A stretch of 64,000 nucleotides of DNA from Oscillospiraceae bacterium (GCA_015068445.1 SVKN01000002.1:23160-87159); one strand, 5' to 3'; positions 54,837 to 63,741 are shown, numbered from the stretch's first letter. Notes: generated by a model from the sequence alone, not told the origin. Made by a program: numbers and translations.

Positions 54837-56039
54837 TTACTTCTTCTCCGCGAACTTCTTCGCGATGGCGATGAGGATGTCGCGGCAGGCGTGCATCTCC
54901 TGGACGGAGACGTACTCATAGCGGCTGTGGGCGTTGTGACCGCCGGTGCCCAGGTTCGGGCAGGGCAGGCCCTTATAGCTCAGCTGCGCGCCGTCGGTGC
55001 CGCCGCGGGCGGCCTGGGAGTAGGGCTTGAAGCCGGACTCGGTGACGGCCTCGTAGGCGATGTCGATCAGCTCGGGATGCTCCATGACGGGCTCCTTCAT
55101 GTTGTAGTAGGAATCCTTCAGGGTGAGCACCACGGTGCCCTCGCCGTACTTCTCGTTCATATAGGCGGCGATCTTCTCAAAACGGGCCTTCTTCTGCTCG
55201 AAGAGGGTCTTGTCGTGGTCGCGGATGATGTACTCCATCAGCGTGTGCTCCACGTTGCCGCTCATGCCGTTGAGGTGGCTGAAGCCCTCGTAACCCTCGG
55301 TGAACTGCGGGGCCTCGTTGACGGGCAGCATGGAATGGAACTCCATGCCCAGCCACAGGGAGTTGAGCATCTTGTTCTTGGCCCCGCCGGGATGGGTGTT
55401 GGTGCCGTTGAACTCGACCTTGGCGGCGCAGGCGTTGAAGTTCTCATAGGAGACGGCGCCGGGGTCGCCGCCATCCACGGTGTACGCCATGACGGCGCCG
55501 AAGCCAGGAACGTCGAACTTCAGCGTGCCGCGGCCGATCTCCTCGTCGGGCGTGAAGCCCAGCTTGATCGTGCCGTGCTTGACCTCGGGATGATCGAGGA
55601 AATACTGGGCCATGTCGAGGATCTCGACGATGCCGGCCTTGTCGTCGCCGCCCAGCAGCGTTGTGCCGTCGGTGACGATCAGGGTGTGGCCCACGTGCTT
55701 CTCCAGCGGCGTCAGGACGATGCCCTTCTCCTCGTTGAGCACCACGTCGCCGCCCTTGTATTCCACGTAGCGGGGCTTGATGTTCTCGCAGGGCATGTCG
55801 ATGACCGTATCCATGTGGGCGATGAAGCCGACGGTGGGCGCGTCGCAGTTGCCGGGGACGGTGCCGTAGACGTAGCCGTACTCATCCATGAAGGCATCCT
55901 GGATGCCCATGGCCTTCATATCCTCGACGATGATCGCGCCTAGGACCTTCTGCTCGGGGGTCGAGGGGATCGTCTGGGACTTGGGGTTCGAGTTGGTGCC
56001 GACAGCGACGTACTTCAGAAATCTTTCCATCATGTCCAT
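54837..56039 (-). CDS. pepT: Tripeptide aminopeptidase (peptidase T)
   Basis: A 400-residue M20B zinc peptidase: IAHMDTVIDMP, GGDDKAGIVEI, TPDEEIGRG, YTVDGGDPGA and RGGTDGAQLS ... GTGGHNAHS carry the metal ligands and catalytic residues. It removes N-terminal residues from tripeptides in the cytoplasm. Start at 56039 (MDMMERFLKY) behind GGAG. Last gene of a four-gene unit starting at 58210. Confidence 0.95.
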   Translation of the reverse strand: MDMMERFLKYVAVGTNSNPKSQTIPSTPEQKVLGAIIVEDMKAMGIQDAFMDEYGYVYGTVPGNCDAPTVGFIAHMDTVIDMPCENIKPRYVEYKGGDVVLNEEKGIVLTPLEKHVGHTLIVTDGTTLLGGDDKAGIVEILDMAQYFLDHPEVKHGTIKLGFTPDEEIGRGTLKFDVPGFGAVMAYTVDGGDPGAVSYENFNACAAKVEFNGTNTHPGGAKNKMLNSLWLGMEFHSMLPVNEAPQFTEGYEGFSHLNGMSGNVEHTLMEYIIRDHDKTLFEQKKARFEKIAAYMNEKYGEGTVVLTLKDSYYNMKEPVMEHPELIDIAYEAVTESGFKPYSQAARGGTDGAQLSYKGLPCPNLGTGGHNAHSRYEYVSVQEMHACRDILIAIAKKFAEKK

Positions 56040-56067
56040 GATCGTTCTCTCTCCTTTATACAATATA

Positions 56068-56826
56068 TTATTTCAGATAAGGTTCCAGGACCCCGAAGGG
56101 CAGCTCCATGACGGTCTCGCCGTTGGGCGCCGTACCGGCGGGCAGGCCGATCCAGACCGTCTCGCGGTCGAAGGTCAGCTCCTCGCCGGGGAGGAAGTCC
56201 GCCAGCCACTCGTCGCCGCAGCCGTGCCGGGCGCACCAGTCTTTGGCGGCCTCCGTCAGGCTTTCCATGGCCGCGCCGCGGTCCTCCACCAGATCGTCGA
56301 AGCGCAGCAGCCAGCCGGTGGACGCGCTGAACACGTCGCCGAACCACACAGTGGGGCTTCGGCCCAGGGTATCGACGCCGTTCAGCGTGCCCAGGGCGCA
56401 GACGTAACCCTCCGGCGCGTCCAGCAGCTGATACTCCACGACGCTCTCGCGCACCACGGCGGAGGGCATCTCGGCGGCCAGGGCGAAGAGGCTCTCCTCG
56501 TCCTCCTTCAGCGCGGCAAGCTCCTCCTCGTAGTGGGCGTTGATGTTCTGCACGGCCTGGTCCTCACTCTCGCCGAACCAGGGCAGCGACACGCGGTAAC
56601 GGGCCAGCACGGCGCCCGTGTCGTCCTTATAGAGATCGTCCAGCTGCAGATGCTCGCTGTCCAGCAGCGCGGCGTAGTCCACGGCCTCCTGCTGGGCGGC
56701 TGTGTTGTTCAGGGTCTCCTGGTCGGCCCGGGCCTCCTCCGGATCGTCGAAATGGAGCAGCGTGCAGCCCGATAACAGGCTGACGCTCAAGGCCAGGGCG
56801 GCCAGCTTGGTCGCGTACTTGTTCAT
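56068..56826 (-). CDS. Lipoprotein with DUF4163/RsiV-like region
   Basis: A 252-residue lipoprotein (lipobox LSGC, Cys about 21). An N-terminal acidic helix, then YRVSLPWFGESEDQAVQNINAHYEEE and FDDLVEDRGAAMESLTEAAKD, which resemble the DUF4163 plus DUF3298 pair of RsiV and related surface proteins. Function unknown. Sits between a flavin reductase and pepT with 25-28-bp gaps. Confidence 0.7.
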   Translation of the reverse strand: MNKYATKLAALALSVSLLSGCTLLHFDDPEEARADQETLNNTAAQQEAVDYAALLDSEHLQLDDLYKDDTGAVLARYRVSLPWFGESEDQAVQNINAHYEEELAALKEDEESLFALAAEMPSAVVRESVVEYQLLDAPEGYVCALGTLNGVDTLGRSPTVWFGDVFSASTGWLLRFDDLVEDRGAAMESLTEAAKDWCARHGCGDEWLADFLPGEELTFDRETVWIGLPAGTAPNGETVMELPFGVLEPYLK

Positions 56827-56851
56827 TCAAAAAAGCTCCGGGAAAAAGGGA

Positions 56852-57403
56852 TTATTGCGCGATGAGCGCGGCGAAGGCCCTGCCGGCCTCCGCGAGTGCG
56901 GGCAGCATGTAGCCGCGGTTGAAGCGGATGACGGGCAGGCGCTCCACGGTCTTCAGCTCCATGTGGCGCATGCACTCCTCCATGGCGTTCAGGCACTGGA
57001 TCGCGCCGTTGCCGCTGCCGCCGGCGCAGGCCGTCAGCAGCACGGGCTTCCCGGCCAGGCGGTGGTCTCCGTGGGAGTTCTCCATGCGGCGCAGGCGGTC
57101 GATAAACGCCTTGAGACATTCGGTCATGTTGTGCCAGTAGACGGCCGTGACGAAAACGACGCCGTCGCAGTGCTGCAGCGTCTCGTAGGCACCGGCGAAA
57201 TCGTCGCCGATGACGCAGCGTCCCTCGGCCCGGCAGAGGCCGAAGCCGTTGCCGCAGGCGCGGCAGTGCTCCAGGTGCAGACCGTTGAGCCACAGCTCCT
57301 CCAGCTCACATCCGGCGGATCTGAGGCCGTCCATGAGGCTGTTCTTCGCCGCGGCGGTGAGGCCGTCCCGGTTGGGACTGGACCAGACGATGGCGATCTT
57401 CAT
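56852..57403 (-). CDS. NADPH-dependent FMN reductase-like (flavodoxin family) protein
   Basis: A 183-residue protein: AIVWSSPNRDGLTAAAKN (FMN phosphate loop), CRACGNGFGLCRAEGRCVIGDDF (Cys-rich insert of the iron-sulfur flavoprotein-like group) and GVVFVTAVYWHNMTECLKAFIDR. Likely reduces FMN or quinone-like acceptors. The Cys cluster may bind metal; the exact ISF pattern is not clear. Confidence 0.82.
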   Translation of the reverse strand: MKIAIVWSSPNRDGLTAAAKNSLMDGLRSAGCELEELWLNGLHLEHCRACGNGFGLCRAEGRCVIGDDFAGAYETLQHCDGVVFVTAVYWHNMTECLKAFIDRLRRMENSHGDHRLAGKPVLLTACAGGSGNGAIQCLNAMEECMRHMELKTVERLPVIRFNRGYMLPALAEAGRAFAALIAQ

Positions 57404-57457
57404 GAGTTTCCCTCCATTATAAGAAATCTTTATAGGGCGATCAGCAATCCCTGCTTC

Positions 57458-58210
57458 TTATTTCTCCGCGTATTCCCTGCACAGATCGATGAAATACTTG
57501 AACAGCGGGGCGAAGTCGGGGGTGCGGTCGTCCCACATGATGTTCGTCAGGCGCTCGGGATGGAACTGGGTGCCGAAGATGGGCAGGCTCTCATGCTCGA
57601 AGCCCTCCACGATGCCCTCCACGGACCAGGCCGTTTCGATCAGACCCTCGGCCAGACCGCGCACCGCCTGATGATGGGTAGAGTTGACGCGGAAGTTCTC
57701 GCCGAACAGTCTGTAAAGCAGGCTGCCCTCCTTGGTGCGCAGGGGGTGGCGGATCTCGCGGTTCATATGGACGAAGCCGCACTGCTCCACCAGATCCTGA
57801 TACAGGCCACCGCCCATGGCGACGTTGATGAACTGGAAGCCGCGGCAGATGCCGAAGATGGGCTTCTTTTTGGCGTAGAACGCCTTGAACAGCGCCATTT
57901 CATACTCATCGCGGATGTCGTCGTAGCGGACGCTGTCGTTGAGCTTTTCCTCGCCCAGCCACTTGGGGTTGATGTCCTCGCCGCCGCTGAGCAGCAGGCC
58001 GTCGCACAGCTCGGCCAGCTCCTCCACGCAGTTCTCGGTGGTCAGGAAGGGCACGCCGCCCGCCAGCTCGATGGCTCTGGGATAGGCCGAGGGCGAGACG
58101 ATCTTGCGCTGGCCGAGGGACTGGACGTTGTCGGCTCCCGCACCGTCGCCGAAGGTGGCAAGGGCGTCAGAGGTGTTGCTGATGCAGATGATGGGTTTTC
58201 CGAGTACCAT
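57458..58210 (-). CDS. Class I glutamine amidotransferase-like gamma-glutamyl hydrolase (PuuD-type)
   Basis: A 250-residue protein: LLLSGGEDINP, nucleophile Cys in FGICRGFQFINVAMGG, and VNSTHHQAV with FGTQFHPE catalytic His-Glu. Matches peptidase C26 (gamma-glutamyl-GABA hydrolase) proteins. The operon also encodes a peptidase, so peptide breakdown is a possible theme. RBS AAAGGAG; own promoter. Confidence 0.87.
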   Translation of the reverse strand: MVLGKPIICISNTSDALATFGDGAGADNVQSLGQRKIVSPSAYPRAIELAGGVPFLTTENCVEELAELCDGLLLSGGEDINPKWLGEEKLNDSVRYDDIRDEYEMALFKAFYAKKKPIFGICRGFQFINVAMGGGLYQDLVEQCGFVHMNREIRHPLRTKEGSLLYRLFGENFRVNSTHHQAVRGLAEGLIETAWSVEGIVEGFEHESLPIFGTQFHPERLTNIMWDDRTPDFAPLFKYFIDLCREYAEK

Positions 58211-58260
58211 AATGATCTTCTCCTTTAACAGCCCGCGGGCTTTTCTCAGATAACTGTTCT

Positions 58261-58289
58261 ATTATAGCAGACAACACATGGGATTTCAA
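58261..58289 (-). promoter_or_regulatory. Promoter of the C26 peptidase operon
   Basis: TTGAAA (58284-58289) and TATAAT (58261-58266), 17-bp spacer. A perfect palindrome AGCCCGCGGGCT (58231-58242) lies in the leader. Confidence 0.85.
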
Positions 58290-58346
58290 CAGCAGACGTC
58301 GTGACGCCGGGCGCGTCATAAAAGTTTGTTATACCCCAATAAAATG

Positions 58347-58375
58347 TTGACTTGGAAACAGTCTTCTTGTATAAT
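58347..58375 (+). promoter_or_regulatory. Promoter of the Na/Pi cotransporter gene
   Basis: TTGACT (58347-58352) and TATAAT (58370-58375), 17-bp spacer, 58 bases upstream of the start. Confidence 0.85.
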
Positions 58376-58432
58376 ATGGCTGTTTGCGATCAATGAATAA
58401 GGCCGCAGAGGCTGCGGCGAAAGAGGAATGAA

Positions 58433-60238
58433 ATGAATATGACCTGGTTTGATTACCTGACCCTGGCCATCCGGTTTTTCGGCGGCCTGGGGATCTTCTT
58501 CTTCGGTATGTCGACCATGAGCGCCGCGCTGGAGCAGATGGCCGGCGAAAAGCTGCAGAAGACGCTGGAGGCCATGACGGGCAACATCATCAAGGCGGTC
58601 ATCGCCGGCGCGCTCGTCACGGCAGTGATCCAGAGCTCCACGGGCACCACCGTCATGGTGGTCGGCTTCGTCAACGCGGGAATCATGACCCTGCGGCAGG
58701 CCGTGGGCATCATCATGGGCGCCAATATCGGAACGACCGTCACGGCACAGCTGCTGAGTCTGGACTCCGGCTCCGGGGGGAGCATCATGGGTCTGCTGAA
58801 GCCTTCGGTGCTGTGCTATATCCTGCTGGCGCTGGGCGCCATCACGATGACCTTTTCCAAAAAGAAAAAGCTGCGCAAGCTGTGCGAGATCCTGATCGGC
58901 GTGGGCCTTCTGTTCGTCGGTATGACGACCATGGAGACCGCCGTGTCGGTGCTCAACGAGCTGCCCGCCTTCCGGCAGGCGTTCATCGTGCTGAAGAATC
59001 CCGTACTTGGCATCGCCGTGGGCGCGTTCATCACCGCCCTGCTCCACAGCTCCGCCGCCTCCATCGGCATCCTGCAGGCGGCCGCCGCTACGGGCGCCGT
59101 CACCTACGCCGCCGCGCTGCCCATCATCATGGGCCAGAACATCGGCACCTGCTGGACGTCCATCGAGTCGTCCATGGGCGCCACGAAGAACGCCAGGCGC
59201 GCGGCCATGATCCACTTTTTCTTCAACCTGATCGGCTCAGTCCTGTTCATCATCGCCATCTACAGCATCAACGCCGTGGTCGGCTTCGATTTCTGGAACG
59301 AGCCCGTGAACAAGTCCGGCATCGCCAACTTCCACACGCTGTTCAACGTGACCGTCACGCTGCTCTTCATCCCCTTCCGCGGTCAGCTGGTCAAGCTGGC
59401 GGAGAGCGTCGTGCGCTCCACGGAGGTGGAGCCCGAGGAGCGGCTGCTGAACATCCTGGACACCCGCTTCTACGCCACGCCCACCGTCGCGCTGGAGCAG
59501 TGCCACAAGGTGATCCACGAGATGGGCGCGCTGGCGCTGGAGAACGTGCGCATGACGATCTTCGGCATCGTGGACCACACGGAGCTGGACGGCGAGCAGT
59601 TCGAGAAGAACGAGGACTTCATCGACCTGTGCGAGGCGCGGGTCAACACGTACCTGCTGGGGCTCAAGGATCAGGACCTGTCGGAGCTCAACAAGCGCAA
59701 CTACAACGAGATCATGCACGCCGTGGGCGAGTTCGAGCAGGTGGGCGACTACGCCGAGAACCTGTATGAGCAGTACAATTACATCGTCGACAACAATGTC
59801 CAGTTCTCCGACGACGCCCTGTGCGAGATCGGCGTCATGGCGAACGCCGCCGAGGAGATCATTTCCCTGACCGTCGAGGCCTTCGAGACCGCGGACGGCG
59901 GCCTCATCAGCCGCATCGAGGCGCTGGAGGAGGTCATCGACGCGCTGAAGGAGACGCTCAAGAGCAAGCACATCATCCGCCTGCAGAACGGTCAGTGCAC
60001 GGTCAAGAACGGCATCCCCTTCCTCGATATCATCCACAATCTGGAGAAGATCGCGGACCACTGCTCGAATATCGGCATCTACGTGCTGATGTTCAACGAC
60101 CGGACCAACGATTTCGACATCCACGAATACCGCAAGATGGTCGAGCAGGCCAACCAGTCCCTCAGCACCACCTGGTCGAAACAGTATGAGGAGCAGTACC
60201 TCGATATGGTCCTCATGGACGGCACGCAGCCCGCGTAA
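58433..60238 (+). CDS. Na+/phosphate cotransporter with C-terminal PhoU-like domain
   Basis: A 601-residue NptA-type protein. Two inverted halves: VIQSSTGTTVMVVGFVNAG in the first and LLHSSAASIGILQAAAATG in the second; usually both carry QSS, so the second is changed to HSS. Membrane part 1-310, then a helical PhoU-like domain (about 330-590). It imports phosphate with sodium; the PhoU domain probably regulates it. Confidence 0.9.
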   Translation: MNMTWFDYLTLAIRFFGGLGIFFFGMSTMSAALEQMAGEKLQKTLEAMTGNIIKAVIAGALVTAVIQSSTGTTVMVVGFVNAGIMTLRQAVGIIMGANIGTTVTAQLLSLDSGSGGSIMGLLKPSVLCYILLALGAITMTFSKKKKLRKLCEILIGVGLLFVGMTTMETAVSVLNELPAFRQAFIVLKNPVLGIAVGAFITALLHSSAASIGILQAAAATGAVTYAAALPIIMGQNIGTCWTSIESSMGATKNARRAAMIHFFFNLIGSVLFIIAIYSINAVVGFDFWNEPVNKSGIANFHTLFNVTVTLLFIPFRGQLVKLAESVVRSTEVEPEERLLNILDTRFYATPTVALEQCHKVIHEMGALALENVRMTIFGIVDHTELDGEQFEKNEDFIDLCEARVNTYLLGLKDQDLSELNKRNYNEIMHAVGEFEQVGDYAENLYEQYNYIVDNNVQFSDDALCEIGVMANAAEEIISLTVEAFETADGGLISRIEALEEVIDALKETLKSKHIIRLQNGQCTVKNGIPFLDIIHNLEKIADHCSNIGIYVLMFNDRTNDFDIHEYRKMVEQANQSLSTTWSKQYEEQYLDMVLMDGTQPA

Positions 60239-60256
60239 AACGTCATAAAAACACAG

Positions 60257-60283
60257 TCCCCGGCCATGCGGCCGGGGATTTTT
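60257..60283 (+). terminator. Terminator after the Na/Pi gene
   Basis: TCCCCGGCC-atgc-GGCCGGGGA stem and ATTTTTC run; the minus-strand neighbour ends just beyond. Confidence 0.85.
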
Positions 60284-60885
60284 CATTTCCGGATGATCTC
60301 GTCGTGGCAGCAGACGCCGTCCGACAGATCGGAATGGCGGATGAAGCGCACGTGGCGGGGCAGCTGGGCGTAGGCGAACTCGTCGGTCAGGCAGAAGATC
60401 TTACACAGAGGGCGGATGCCATAGCGCTCGAACATGTCGATATAGCGGCATCCGGTGATGACGTACTCGATCTTGCCGTCCGTGACTTTAAAGGAGTCAT
60501 AGGTGATGCTGCCGTCCCGGACGCGGCTTTCATGGTCGGAGAGGTTCCATCTCTCCGCGACGCGGTAGCAGAAGGGCAGTCGGTCGATGAGCTTCAGCAG
60601 CCTGCGCAGCGGCTTCCGCCGCGTCTCGAAGGCGCCGTTGACGAAATCGATGATCTCCCGCTCCTCCATCCCCTGCTCCTTCAGCTCCAGACACATGGCG
60701 ATGACGGCGAAGACCTTGTCCGTGCGCATGGAGGGATAGAGGTCGTACGCCCGGAAGTCGTCGGAAGCCAGCATCGCCCGGAGGCGGCTGACGTATGCTT
60801 CCACCCGGCGCGCAATGTCGTCTGCGCCATGGGCCGCCAGCGCGGCCCGGTACATCGCCTCATATTCCCGTATGAGCTTTTCCAT
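60283..60885 (-). CDS. L-2-amino-thiazoline-4-carboxylic acid hydrolase-family protein
   Basis: A 200-residue protein of the ATC-hydrolase family (PF14196-like): CRYIDMFERYGIRPLCKIFCLTDEFAYAQL and a C-terminal HSDLSDGVCCHDEI with the family's conserved Cys/His/Asp. Start at 60885 (MEKLIREYEAM) has GGAGG 6 bases upstream. The only studied member converts ATC on a route to cysteine; most genomic copies are unassigned. Last of three coupled genes. Confidence 0.8.
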   Translation of the reverse strand: MEKLIREYEAMYRAALAAHGADDIARRVEAYVSRLRAMLASDDFRAYDLYPSMRTDKVFAVIAMCLELKEQGMEEREIIDFVNGAFETRRKPLRRLLKLIDRLPFCYRVAERWNLSDHESRVRDGSITYDSFKVTDGKIEYVITGCRYIDMFERYGIRPLCKIFCLTDEFAYAQLPRHVRFIRHSDLSDGVCCHDEIIRK

Positions 60886-60886
60886 G

Positions 60887-61693
60887 TCAGTCCTCCAGAA
60901 ACGCAAAAATGCGGCGGTCGAAGTCGGGCGCTTCCTCGTAGGCGGCGTGGCCGAGGCCGGGATAGACGTGCAGCGCGCTGCCGCGGATGCGGGCGTTCAG
61001 CTCGTAAGACGCCTGCGCCCCGACGACTTTGTCCTCCCCGCCGCCGAGGATCAGCGTCGGGCAGACGATCCGGTCCAGGTCCTCTGTTGCGTCGAACGAG
61101 AGGATCGCCTCGGCGCTCGTCAGGAACCGGTCGTAGCTTTTCGGCTTTCCGATATGGCCGAGGATCGGATAGAGCCTGCGGTATTTCCGCAGGCGGGCTT
61201 CCGAGTAGCTGCGCTCCGCCGTGTCGATCATCAGACCGCGGTGGTCGCCCCTCCCGGCGAAGCCGATCCATCGATGCAGGCAGCCCGCCGCGATCTCATT
61301 GCACCGCGGCGCGGTGACGGCCAGCACGAGATTGTCCACCTTGTCCGGGTGATCGGCGGCCAGGTACTGGGCGATCATCCCGCCCTGAGACACGCCCAGC
61401 ACGGAAGCGTGACCGATGCCCAGCGCATCCAGCGCCGCAGCCTGATCCCGGGCCATATCGCGGATCGTGCAGCCCCGGGGCAGATGATCCCGGCGGCTGA
61501 ACATGTAAACGGTATAATTCTCGAAAAACAACCGATAGGGCGCTGCCAGCAGCAGCGCCTTGTTTTTTACCGTGGCGAGACCGTCGGACAGGCCGGGCAG
61601 GAGGACCAGCGCCTTTTCTCCGCGGCCGAAGCTGACGTAATGCATCGTGTCGCCGTCAAGCGCGGCGGCGCCGTTTTTCGCGTTCCAGATCAC
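60887..61693 (-). CDS. Alpha/beta hydrolase
   Basis: A 268-residue alpha/beta hydrolase: nucleophile Ser in GVSQGG, Asp in GGGEDKVV, His in GLGHAAYE. The GTG start at 61693 overlaps the stop of the upstream gene (GTGA) and follows AGGGG by 7 bases; the annotated Val reads VIWNAKNG. It ends 1 base before the ATC-hydrolase ATG. Substrate unknown. Confidence 0.82.
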   Translation of the reverse strand: MIWNAKNGAAALDGDTMHYVSFGRGEKALVLLPGLSDGLATVKNKALLLAAPYRLFFENYTVYMFSRRDHLPRGCTIRDMARDQAAALDALGIGHASVLGVSQGGMIAQYLAADHPDKVDNLVLAVTAPRCNEIAAGCLHRWIGFAGRGDHRGLMIDTAERSYSEARLRKYRRLYPILGHIGKPKSYDRFLTSAEAILSFDATEDLDRIVCPTLILGGGEDKVVGAQASYELNARIRGSALHVYPGLGHAAYEEAPDFDRRIFAFLED

Positions 61694-62088
61694 AGGCTCG
61701 CCCCTCTCCGGTTCAGCTCGCGCTCCACGCGGTTGAGCGTATCGAAAAAGCGGTGGGTGGCGACCATGGGGCCGCACAGCAGCAGGCCGAACACGTTCCA
61801 GCCAAACATGTGCCGCCAGGACGTGTACGGCCCCTCCAGCCCCAGCTCGACGGCCTTCACCTTCAGCTCCTCGGCGATGCGCGCCATCCAGACGAGGGTG
61901 TAGAGGAACAGCGTCGGGACTCCCCACAGATACGCGACCCAGTACCGCTGGGTCCGGCGGCCGAGGATCGCGTCGAGCTCGTCCTGCAGGCCGCCAAGAG
62001 GCATATACAGCAGGAAAAACAGCCCCGCCGTGAAAAAGTCGATGAAGCCGAGGAGAAATCCCGGTCTGTTCGTGTGATGAAACCTCAT
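61690..62088 (-). CDS. DUF4234-like small membrane protein
   Basis: A 132-residue protein with about three hydrophobic segments (LLGFIDFFTAGLFFLLYMPL, WVAYLWGVPTLFLYTLVWMARIAEEL, WNVFGLLLCGPMVATHRFF). The size and pattern match DUF4234-type proteins. Start at 62088 by GGGAAGAG. First of the three-gene cluster. Confidence 0.7.
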   Translation of the reverse strand: MRFHHTNRPGFLLGFIDFFTAGLFFLLYMPLGGLQDELDAILGRRTQRYWVAYLWGVPTLFLYTLVWMARIAEELKVKAVELGLEGPYTSWRHMFGWNVFGLLLCGPMVATHRFFDTLNRVERELNRRGASL

Positions 62089-62313
62089 GTCTCTTCCCAC
62101 ACCTCTCAGCGCACGTTGTCGCGGGCGCCGCCAGGCTCCCGCCTTCAGTATACCACAGGCGTCGCGCGGCGAAAAGCCCCGGCAGAGGCTGGATAAAATG
62201 CCACTTACTAACAGCTCGATCCATGGTAGAATATAGCAAAATAGTATCTTCGCGCCTGACCCATCGCCGTTTTGAGCTTTCGCCTTTGTTTCAAGCTTCA
62301 AGGAGGTGCCTGC

Positions 62314-62703
62314 ATGGCAAGAATGAAGAGAGTGATCTCCCTGATCCTGGCGCTGTCGCTGATGTGCGGCCAGATGCCGCTGTCGCGCGCGGCGCAGACG
62401 TACTGGTCGATCTCTTACGATCCGACGTCGTTTCCGGACGGGCTGACGGCCGCGCTGTATCGCGCCGATACGGACAACCCCGCCGAGATCGACTGGCAGG
62501 CTTCCGCGGGCAGTCTGTCTTCCGGCATGACGCCGCAGACGCTGTTCGCGCAGGGCGACTGGTACGCCGTGGTGCAGTACGCCCCGACGGGCAGGCCCCG
62601 GAGGGCTTCCCGGACGAGAGCCGCGCAGATGCCGAAGGCCATGCTCGTCTCCTCCGGCACAATGATCCCCCTCGTCCCCGCAGCCGAAGCGGCGCTGAAT
62701 TGA
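62314..62703 (+). CDS. Small secreted protein of unknown function
   Basis: A 129-residue protein with a signal peptide (MARMKRVISLILALSLMCGQM...SRAA) and strong RBS AGGAGGTG 5 bases before the ATG. A mature region of about 60 residues (TYWSISYDPTSFPDGLTAAL) is followed by an Arg/Pro/Ala-rich tail (TGRPRRASRTRAAQM) that looks compositionally different, so a frameshift in the second half is possible. No family recognised. Confidence 0.6.
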   Translation: MARMKRVISLILALSLMCGQMPLSRAAQTYWSISYDPTSFPDGLTAALYRADTDNPAEIDWQASAGSLSSGMTPQTLFAQGDWYAVVQYAPTGRPRRASRTRAAQMPKAMLVSSGTMIPLVPAAEAALN

Positions 62704-63060
62704 TCGAAAAAACACGCGCAAGGGCCCCCTTCCGATGGGAAGAGGGCCCTTGCGCGCGTCGACCAATGCGACACGCTTCGGAGAAAGACCGCTTCGCTGG
62801 GTCTTCCTCCGAGATCCTCGCGCTGATCGCCTTCGGCTTCGCCTCAGTTGGTCGGCGCGAGCGCTTGCTTTGCTCGCTGTAAAGGTGTTTTTTGGCGGCG
62901 CATGTCCGCCAAAAAACGATTCCATACAGATCGTTTTCACACTTGATACAAAAAGCGAGCTTTCTTCATGGTCTGAGCAGATCACACAGGCTCTGCTCAC
63001 GATTGTAGAGGGATAAATGGTTCGCCGCAATTTACATTCCCTGCGGTCTGTCAAATCATT
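62704..63060. other. Gene-free region with repeat and hairpins
   Basis: Contains a large imperfect hairpin at about 62713-62760 (14-bp arms, T run on the minus strand), repeat copy B (62769-62862), and an inverted repeat TTTTTTGGCGG / CCGCCAAAAAA (62888-62916). No convincing gene; short frames that cross it have no RBS. Confidence 0.6.
62769..62862 (+). repeat. Dispersed structured repeat, copy B
   Basis: Counterpart of 21247-21340, with the 27-bp identical core at 62826-62852. The stem CTCGCGC...GCGCGAG is kept; bases inside differ (T/C in the right arm). Like copy A it is followed within about 30 bases by a GGCGG-rich hairpin. Confidence 0.7.
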
Positions 63061-63633
63061 TTACATCAAGGCGGAATTGTCAACCGTCTGCCCCCGATTC
63101 AGCTGGCTCAGGGAGCCGCGGATCGAGCGGTGCATCACCGCCTCGCATCGGCTGGAGATGTACGACGGCGTCAAAACCATCCCGTCCTCCAGCCAGCGCC
63201 AGATCACGCCCATGAAGGCGTTCATGTACAGGCTCAGCATGAACGCCTTGTCCTGCTCCGGCACGGGCAGGTTCAGATCAAGGGCGCACTGGTCGATGCC
63301 GCGCCTGACGAGGCCGCTGCCGAACTGACCGAGAAGCTGCAGCAGCTCGCCCTGATAGGAGGAGTGATAGACGTGCAGCAGATCCGTCCTGCGCAACGTC
63401 AGGCACTCCAGCACGGCGCAGAACCCCGCCGCCCAGGTGAGATACGTACCTCAGTCGGCCATCGCGTTCTCCAGCTGCTGCAGCAGCAGCTCCTTGTAAA
63501 CGTCCATCAGGCAGTAATAGTGGTTGTACAGCGTCTGGCGGTTGACGCCGGCCCGGCGGCAGACCATGCTGACAGTGATGCTGTCGAGCGAGCGCTCCTC
63601 CAGCTCCTCCAGCAGCGCGCTGCAGACTTTCAC
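63061..63633 (-). pseudogene. TetR-family regulator interrupted by in-frame TGA
   Basis: Reading through one TGA at 63451-63453 gives a 190-residue TetR-type protein. The helix-turn-helix is SITVSMVCRRAGVNRQTLYNHY, then TGA after NAMAD, then GTYLTWAAGFCAVLECL and a normal C-terminal ligand domain (about residues 60-190) in the same frame. No frameshift is needed. The GTG at 63633 has no RBS; a CTG codon at 63660 has GAGAGG in front, so the original start may also be lost. Most simply a recently decayed gene; recoding as Sec or Trp is less likely. Its product would resemble the DhaS/clostridial TetR group. Confidence 0.7.
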
Positions 63634-63673
63634 GTGTTGGCTGATACAAAAACAGGTCAGTCCTCTCTGCGCT

Positions 63674-63734
63674 GTCGGCCCGGGCCGACGATCGGGAATG
63701 CTGTATTTATATCACACAATGGGACGAAAAACAA
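63674..63734 (-). promoter_or_regulatory. Promoter and palindrome upstream of the TetR gene
   Basis: TTGTTT (63729-63734) and TATAAA (63706-63711), 17-bp spacer. Just downstream lies GTCGGCCCGGGCCGAC (63674-63689), a perfect 16-bp palindrome, a plausible TetR operator. Confidence 0.55.
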
Positions 63735-63741
63735 TAGTGTT

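Noticed and set aside
62888..62916. Intrinsic terminator from TTTTTTGGCGG / CCGCCAAAAAA
   Set aside because: The T run precedes and the A run follows the stem on both strands, the reverse of a terminator; noted only as an inverted repeat.
63451..63453. TGA in the TetR gene as selenocysteine
   Set aside because: No catalytic role of Sec in TetR proteins is known, no clear downstream hairpin was seen, and the start codon region also looks damaged; decay is the simpler view.
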